Part shown: positions 56,452 through 64,000 of the stretch, one piece after another
How the letters are laid out: each line of letters begins with the position of its first letter
How positions within the stretch are numbered: the first letter of the stretch is position 1
Source: Onchocerca volvulus
Lineage: Eukaryota; Nematoda; Chromadorea; Rhabditida; Onchocercidae
Direction of reading: 5' to 3'
NCBI GenBank assembly: GCA_000499405.2
Contig: HG738138.1
Coordinates: 22,533,156-22,597,155, forward strand
DNA length: 64,000 nt
Notes under the pieces: generated by a model
What the model was told of the DNA's origin: nothing
What the model saw: only the letters and a program-made list of their open reading frames with translations
The model's database searches: none
Translations under genes and position numbers: made by a program

Positions 56452-57330
56452 AGAATGTCCTTATTGGAAAGCTCTGAAATTTAATGGAGAAACTTTAATG
56501 AAAAATTTAGTGCAAAAATTTTCCTGAAACCATATTCTGAAATTTTTTACGATAAAATCCAGCTTATAATACGAAATGATGTGTTGCGCCACCGGAAAAA
56601 TTAAACTATCTCAACTTGAAGAACCGTCAGAGCCATTAAAGACTTTGCTTGCCAGATATACGGCCAAATCAAAGCGTTTCCTATCTAAATTCAGAACATA
56701 CAACTCGCACTTCCAAATGACATCATTCGGCGCAGAAATCATAATAACATAATTTATACCAACTTTCAAAGGGAAAGGACAAATCTATCATGAAGCCCGC
56801 TCCCTGCTTCCATCGCTAGCTGGTCAACATAAATTGCACGCTACGGAATTCATACCGACAAAGAAAGTTCCGTCGTTTCCCAATTGCAATAGTTTTATTC
56901 ACGAAAAAAAAAAAAAAAAAAGCTATTTAGAGCGTTTGTTCAAAACAGCTATTGATATGATGCCATCTGATACAGAAGAATTTTATTCATGCTGACAAAA
57001 CGCCTGCTGAGAACACGTGCGAAGATTCAGTGCTTCAATTACAGAGGAAGCGGCTTATAGTCGGAGATCAATTCCAACCTAGAGATATTGTTCTTCATAG
57101 AAGAAACAATTTAAAAAAAGCAAAATGAAAAGGGGATACTTGTAAGGGGTTAGCCGATTCATACGCAGATTTTATTAGATGGTTGCAGAAAGAAAGGCAC
57201 TATATAAAAGACGTGAAGTCAATTTAATGGAAAAGTCAACCGTAAGCTAAGAAGCAGCAATGAAATAATTCACGAAGAGCTGTTGCGGTACGTTTACAAT
57301 GATTTCAAAGAAAGTGTAAACTAATTTTCT
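56452..57330 (+). pseudogene. degraded Helitron replicase (Helitron-like N and Rep region)
   Basis: Plus-strand frames, broken by stops and frameshifts, match the Helitron replicase N-terminal region in order: CPYWKALKF and MMCCATGKIKLSQLEEP (zinc-finger-like), LKTLLARYTAKSKRF, FQMTSFGAE, FIPTFKGKGQIYHEARSLLP, FKTAIDMMPSD, EHVRRFSASITEEAA, and VGDQFQPRDIVLHRRNN. No intact frame, so inactive. Its orientation is opposite to the helicase fragment at 54483-55224, so two insertions or a rearrangement are needed. Confidence 0.8.
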
Positions 57331-57713
57331 TTATCTCTCAGAATGTAGCATAACATACTTCGTCATAATCTTATTCATTTGTCTTTTTTGGTTATGAATA
57401 AAAGTCTAACTAGAAGAGAGTGATTTAAACGAAATAGTTGGAGGAATACTTCAGCAAAATATATGTCGGCTTGAAGTGTTGTCATTTTCTATCCCACTAC
57501 TTCCTTTTGAATTCTAAAACTTCATGAAATCCAAATGCCTATAAGTTTTGACAGATTTTTTGTAACAAATGGAATATCTTTTTTTTAATCAGACTGTGAA
57601 TTTCGTTGTTATTGAATATCCATATCGGAAAAATCCGAAAAATGCAATTGTTGTAAACAGGGAGTGTTAAAGATCAAGAAGCGCGAAGATAATTTCAAAA
57701 AGACCACCAAGTT

Positions 57714-57812
57714 GATAAACATATTTACCGCCGAAAGGATTAACATATTTGCCGCCGAAACAATAAACATGTTTGCCATCCAGTGTAATAAGCATGTTTG
57801 CCGCCAAAACGC
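57714..57812. repeat. minisatellite, 4 units of about 25 bp
   Basis: Units start near 57714, 57738, 57763 and 57788 and share ATAAACAT-TTTGCCGCC; this GC-containing motif stands out from the surrounding DNA. It lies next to the Helitron replicase remnant. Confidence 0.8.
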
Positions 57813-58243
57813 TCCGATGTACGTTGGAGATCAGAAAAACGGGGGGAGCCCCGAAGAGATTTAAAATATTCGGATTTTGGAGATACTACAGTTCAAGTTC
57901 GACACTGCAATAGCAACAGTTCGACAAATATTTGGTGCCACGAAGTGGATCCTTCAGATATTTTCATATACATCTATTTACATTATTTCCATATACATCT
58001 AACTTTCGGGTTTTTCCGACATCCCGAGAGTTTTGGAATAAGATTTGGATTCTGAATCTGGTTCATTCTTGCGCAGGAATAGCTATTATTATGGATTATT
58101 CACGGCAAGGATGGAATCTTCTAGGTTCATTGAGAAATTTCACAGCTGGAAATCTTGCTAAAGTTTTCCATCAGCTTTTCTGAAAATTTCATGGTGTCTC
58201 TTCAGGAAATTAAAGTTCGTTGATTTATTCATTTAAATTCACT

Positions 58244-58670
58244 TCACAAAATTGTTTGAAAATGGAAATGCATATAGGGCGAATAAGGAAATGAAGCTAC
58301 GCTATACAACGATCCTTTCAAATTTAGTCTTTTGTTCATTTCGGCACCAAATTTGAAATATTCTCCTAATCGAATAAAATGGAATCGCTGATTCACAAAG
58401 TGAGTCATTTTTTGCTGTCCATGTTTTTTCTTTTTTTCCAGACAATTATCGAGTCGATTTGTGGAGTTTCCGGAATACTTTTTTTTTTTTTTTTTTTGAT
58501 AGCATAGCCATCTTAGCAGCATATTTTTTGTTGAGAAAGTAGAGTACTACTCGGCTTCAGTCTTATTTTCAGCAAACAGAATCGCAATGTCATTTGTGGA
58601 GCAAAGTTTTTGATCAATTAGTAGTGTCGTCTGCTATGTCAAAGGTTGTAGGAGAAAATTTTTTTAGTCG
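58244..58670. other. protein-like minus-strand stretch, unidentified
   Basis: The minus frame at about 58262-58410 reads FHFIRLGEYFKFGAEMNKRL and onward with balanced composition, but upstream it runs into poly-lysine from a poly-T tract. It may be a relic of a gene or mobile element. No family recognised. Confidence 0.2.
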
Positions 58671-59342
58671 GTGTTGTCAGCGATGCTTTGCGTTTTTCTA
58701 ATGCAGAGAGCTGATGGAGTCACGTCTCGGTCGATATTATCTTTTTCGAGTCTGGAAATTTCTCATTATTTGACTTTTTCCGTAAGAGAAATTGCTGCTA
58801 CAATAATCAAGTTACTGATTATACTTAGCAAAATATACTGTAAAAGAGCAACACTAACTTTTTCGGAATGATCTGTCAATACTAAATTTGAAGATTTCAA
58901 ATGGGAGCAGTGAATGTGTTAGCATTCTTTGTTCATCCTTCTTGGTCATATTTTTCACTCATTATATATGCGATAGATCATAGTTTGTATATATTATCGG
59001 TTGCTCGAAGTATTAAAATTGATTTCATATTTCAAACTTTTTCCATTTTCTTTAGATACTGAATCTTTTGCAAATCAAGTGAAGGCATATATATTCTAAA
59101 TTTATTTTCTGTCTTTCAATTCATTCTATACTTAGAAAAGCTATCTATCCATACATTTTGCTGCGAAATTTCGAGATTCCATCCATATCTTCACTCATAC
59201 CGTGACTGAAAAGTGATGTATATATTTTTTCTGGAAGGGATCTAATTAAAGAAGTTTTTGTTCAGGGACGAAAGAAGAAATTCACTTCTCACGGTTTTCC
59301 GTTTTTAAGCTGAATCACTGAATTCATTTTTCGATAACTGCA

Positions 59343-60867
59343 ATGAGTTCTTCACCTCGTGACTTCTATTATTCGAGCAAATATAACGATGACAAATATG
59401 AATACAGGTTTGTATTATAATTTAGCATTTTAATAGTTAATTTAGACAAGAGTATTTTGAAGTCAAAAAAATGCTAAGAATATAAGATAACAAAGTGAAG
59501 TCATTGTAATTCTGAATCTCATGAGCAACACCTACCGGAAATATCAAGAAAGCGGAAATGTGAATAGTTTATTGTTTGCAATTCTTCACGAAAACTAGCT
59601 GTTGGTAGGAGTTGAAATTGATAGTGAAATTAATAAGATTATATTGATTTTTGAAATTCTCGAAAATGATTTTAGTTATTCCAATCTATTGAAATAAACG
59701 AGTTGATTTAAGATGTTCACTATATTTTGTTTTTTTGTTTTTGTTTTCAGCATGTTTTTTTCAGACATGTGCATGTACCGAAGGACTTGGTCCGACTTAT
59801 GCCAAAGGATCGATTGATGAGTGAAAAAGAATGGCGATCACTTGGAATACAGCAGAGTCAAGGATGGGTTCATTACATGATCCATAACCCTGAACGACAC
59901 GTATGTTATTCTTTTCTATTTGTATTATAAATTTCTTTTGCAATACATCAAACTTTATATTTCAATTTTTCCAATTTTTGCATCTTGAAAAGTAGTAGGA
60001 TTTCTTTAATCTTTAATTTGGCACTTTCTTTATTACCGATTTATCAAATATTTGCACTCGATGTCTTTTTGTATTATAAAGTTGTAATGTTTATGAAACA
60101 TCAATTTTGTTCGTAACAAATATTAAAATGCGGCCTGAAATAATAGATATCCATTTATTCTTTACCAATAAAATTTTTTGTTGAATTTACCGATTTTGTG
60201 TATTCTTTTATTTTGCCTGATATATATTTATTTTATCTAATCTGATCTAATTTGAATTAAACCTAAATGTAAATGTAAATATAATCTAATCTGATCTATA
60301 ATCTACAACATTATTTAATTCATGTTCTGTAACCATTAAATAGTAACAATTTTTTGATGTAAATTTCTGAAAATGTTTATCACTAGTTATCTTATACAAT
60401 CCATTTTTTTATAATAAGTCACATTTTCACAGTCAGAGTGGCTTTCCTGTTCATCGTTCATGGTTTTTTCATCTTTTCAATTCGCTTTAAATGCTGAACC
60501 GCTGTAGGATGGCTGATTTCGTATTTTTGGCAATTTCTTCCGCAATTATAAAAAAATTTAGTCCGATTGTTGCTCCCAGTTAATCATTATCAACTTCTGA
60601 TGATCAGATACTATGCTATACAACTTTAAGATTGTCATTCCTTCGCAGAATTTCTTGTGTCATAACTACTTTTTACGTTTTAGCATTTTCAATTGTTAGC
60701 AGAAAAAATTAAATGGAAAGAAATAATCATATAAGTTTCTTTTTCTCTTTGGATTTTTGTAGAATTTAATAATATCAACTCTTCAGATCCTTTTATTCCG
60801 TCGTCCTTTGAAAGATGTTATCGTATGTGAGGAAAACAATGGCAAAGATAAAGAAGAGACGAATTGA
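59343..60867 (+). CDS. cks-1: cyclin-dependent kinase regulatory subunit (Cks1/Suc1 family), 93 aa
   Basis: Small CDK-binding adaptor that recognises phosphothreonine on CDK substrates. Three exons (59343-59407, 59765-59900, 60787-60867) in consistent phase encode 93 aa. Signature features: [36 protein letters not shown] (the Cks core), and HILLFRRPL. The hinge before the last strand reads HNPERH (62-67), where most animals have HxPEPH. A 20-residue acidic tail ([17 protein letters not shown]) follows the core. Exon 2 has two acceptors 14 bases apart (59750 and 59764); only the second keeps frame and gives [11 protein letters not shown]. Confidence 0.96.
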
Positions 60868-62540
60868 AATGTATTGATATTACCATATATTAGGATTGAT
60901 TTTTCTTATTATGTTCAAATGTTACCCTATGGACAAGATATTTATTTGATCTCAAATGCAAAGAGATGCCTTCCTCATAAAAACATATTTCTATTTTTTA
61001 AAATGCGAAAATTGATGAATTTTTTCTTTCATAATTGAATCCTTTTTTATATATATAATTTTCTTAGTCTTTCTTAAATCTTCAGAAAAGAATTACATGA
61101 TCCACATTTTCTTAGTTTCTTGCATTTCTTCACAGTCTGATTTATGCCTTATAAAATATTCTTGCATTTCGAAATTTATTTTTTTAAATAGATCTCTTAC
61201 TCTTGAATAGTATTTGTCCAGCAGGAATCCATTCCATTTATTGTTTTGTTTAACTTTTTGGTGTTTAGTCTTATAGATCAACAAACATAAGTAGTTTTGT
61301 TGTTTACTATTTTCTTGTCAAATACACTTCATGAAACTTGTATGTATTATTCCAAGTCTGTATGATGTTTGCTGTTTGTCGACTACACATTCGTTAAACT
61401 TATTTCAGTAGTTCCCTTGATTTCTTTCTATAAAGTTCATTATACTTTCTAGAATTCAACAAGTTTGATAATTTTCTGAAATTATGCTATAGAATTCAAA
61501 ATCTGATTGGTTTGCAACATTGCAAAAAGCTGAAGCGATCAGGGGATGATGATGATAAGTCTTAGTATGAACTTTTGGATTCATGGATATTGAAATAATC
61601 ATTGCATGGAGCAATAGTCATTCTTGTACAGTATTCACCAAGAAAGCTCTAAAACACAATTTGCTGCTGACGTTAATATCTTCTTTTGCCGTATTTTCTT
61701 CATGATCAATTAGAAAAAAACTTATCCAGAACGAAGACATTTTATCAAGAAGCGAAACTGAAATCCAAATATATAAAGAAAACATGAAAATTGAGAAAAA
61801 TAAAAAGTCTCGGAATGATAGAAAATATTCATTTATGTACTACTGGGAATGCATAAGTTTACTTTCCAAAATGAAAAAGGCTAGTTCCCGTTATGAATAA
61901 GCGAATAATCACGTTAAAAAAAAATTGGCAAATTTTGATTCAAAACTGCATATTTGTTGAAAGCCATGTGATAAAGTGGTCTTCAAAAACTGTAAAATTC
62001 AATTCAAAATTGGGAAACAAATTTCGCATTTAATTCTTCATATCGTATCTTCAAGAAACAATGAATTGGGAGAACACAAAAACGAAAGATAACGAAATTT
62101 CATGTCCTTGCAAAGAGACAGATAAAAACATTAAAACATTAGAACATACTTCTGCAATAATAATATTGATAATGATAAAGATGGTTTCACAATATATAGG
62201 CTTTCATTATGTTTAAAGTGACGCGAACAATTTGCTATGACAGCAAATAAAAAACTTGTGCTCTCTATTTTCTGCTGCAGGATAGAAGTTTATCGTTGAT
62301 TTCATCATGTATTTCATCAACAAATTTTGATATCATCTTTATTCATCTGAATTACCTTATTTTATAGTTAATCTCTAATTTTTCATTTTCATAAAATCTA
62401 ACCAGTTCTTTTAATATAACTGTTCTTGGAAAATACTAATGAATCAATATAATAATACTCGAATTTGTAGTATTTGTAGTATTTTATGCTAAAAGTATTA
62501 TCCAAAGAGATAATATTTGGTATTTGTTCCGTATTCCGCA
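60868..62540. other. intergenic sequence between cks-1 and the calmodulin gene
   Basis: The two genes converge. AT-rich, no gene supported; short open frames here lack splice signals. It should contain both 3' UTR ends. Confidence 0.5.
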
Positions 62541-62544
62541 GCTT

Positions 62545-62866
62545 GACTGATAGAGCAAGAATTTGAAGCGCTTTTAGACTGAACAATTGAAATTGCTGTG
62601 ATAAGTTCTTTAAAGCCACCAGCATATCCTAATCTCCTGCTAGTCATTGAATATCCCTTCGATAAATCATTGACGGTTAAAATCCTGTTCGACAATCTTA
62701 GTTCTACTGTAGCGAGATTGTTAAACTTAAACTGGCCAAATATTATATGTTCATATATATCGTCGCACAATACAGAAACTTGCGAATACTTTAAGAACAC
62801 TTTTGCGATGTCTTGTAGTTTTTGAGGTGAATAAACAATGCAATGAAATCTGTCGTTACTACTCAT
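62545..62866 (-). pseudogene. aspC: Wolbachia-like aspartate aminotransferase (aspC) fragment inserted in the nuclear genome
   Basis: A minus-strand frame, open from 62866 to 62498, matches the central part of bacterial class-I (AspC) aminotransferases: YSPQKLQDIAKVFLKY, DDIYEHIIFGQFKF, NRILTVNDLSKGYSMT (with the PLP-binding Lys in SK), RRLGYAGG-KELITA, and SIVQSKSASNS-SISQAA. DDIYEHI and the SK-YSMTGWR-GYAGG pattern are characteristic of the rickettsial/Wolbachia enzyme; here the GW of TGWR has become SR. It is one third of a gene, without start, N-terminal or C-terminal parts, and uninterrupted by introns. It begins within about 30 bp of the calmodulin stop codon on the same strand, so it probably lies in that 3' UTR. 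The match was made from memory of the family, not a search. Confidence 0.78.
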
Positions 62867-62872
62867 GCAAAC

Positions 62873-63787
<915 letters not shown>

Positions 63788-64000
63788 CTAATATATTCAG
63801 GTAAATCAGTTCTAAAATTTACACAAAATGATCAAATAAGGATTGAATACAGTCACTGAATAAAGCACTACGATGACAGAGCGAGGACATTTCAAACAAA
63901 TGCTTTGGATTTCGCGAAGAAAATATGCCATTGTAAACATCTATCTGAATTCGGCAGCGAATTAGATTGCCTACAATTAGGACCATTAGCTAAAGCAATA

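Noticed and set aside
59751..59764. upstream acceptor of cks-1 exon 2
   Set aside because: Using it puts exon 2 out of phase with exon 1; the acceptor 14 bp downstream restores the conserved YRHVHVPKD.

Overview
This window is AT-rich nuclear DNA from a nematode, most likely a filarial worm (Onchocercidae). Genes have many short exons, GT-AG introns with short TTTTCAG/TTTTAG acceptors, and an acceptor-like AG three to seventeen bases before several start codons, as expected for spliced-leader trans-splicing. The proteins read as nematode orthologues, and a fragment of an alphaproteobacterial, Wolbachia-like gene sits in the chromosome. Species cannot be fixed from sequence alone.

Layout. Left edge to 1.9 kb (minus): N-terminal kinase half of a MAP4K/germinal-centre kinase; the rest lies outside the window. 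2-6.9 kb: intergenic, with simple repeats and a 171-bp Helitron-related repeat. 6.9-9.2 kb (plus): a small four-pass membrane protein. 9.75-13.4 kb (minus): an M17 leucyl aminopeptidase, tail to tail with the membrane-protein gene. 15.1-25.3 kb (minus): a complete 23-exon ubiquitin-activating enzyme E1 (uba-1, 1058 aa). 28.1-30.1 kb (minus): a cysteine-rich secreted protein with MIG-18-like fibronectin-I-type repeats. 30-37.5 kb: gene-poor, with a minisatellite, a diverged duplication and a foldback repeat. 37.5-41.0 kb (minus): an unrecognised seven-exon protein with signal peptide and hydrophobic C-terminal tail. 41-54 kb: gene-poor, several foldback and tandem repeats, plus exon-like pieces near 51.5, 52.6 and 53.8 kb that I cannot join into a gene. 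54.5-57.8 kb: remains of two Helitron copies in opposite orientation and a minisatellite. 59.3-60.9 kb (plus): cks-1. 62.5-63.7 kb (minus): the last two calmodulin coding exons, directly followed on the same strand by the bacterial aminotransferase fragment.

The genes are mostly independent housekeeping functions: ubiquitin activation, cell-cycle CDK regulation (Cks), calcium signalling (calmodulin), stress/MAP-kinase signalling (MAP4K) and peptide turnover (M17 peptidase), with two secreted or surface proteins between them. I see no operon-style spacing of about 100 bp. All exon boundaries were read by eye from splice consensus and reading-frame continuity. For uba-1, cks-1, the four-pass gene and the visible MAP4K and calmodulin exons, all phases agree. 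In the aminopeptidase one junction, and in the two secreted proteins one junction each, are unresolved.
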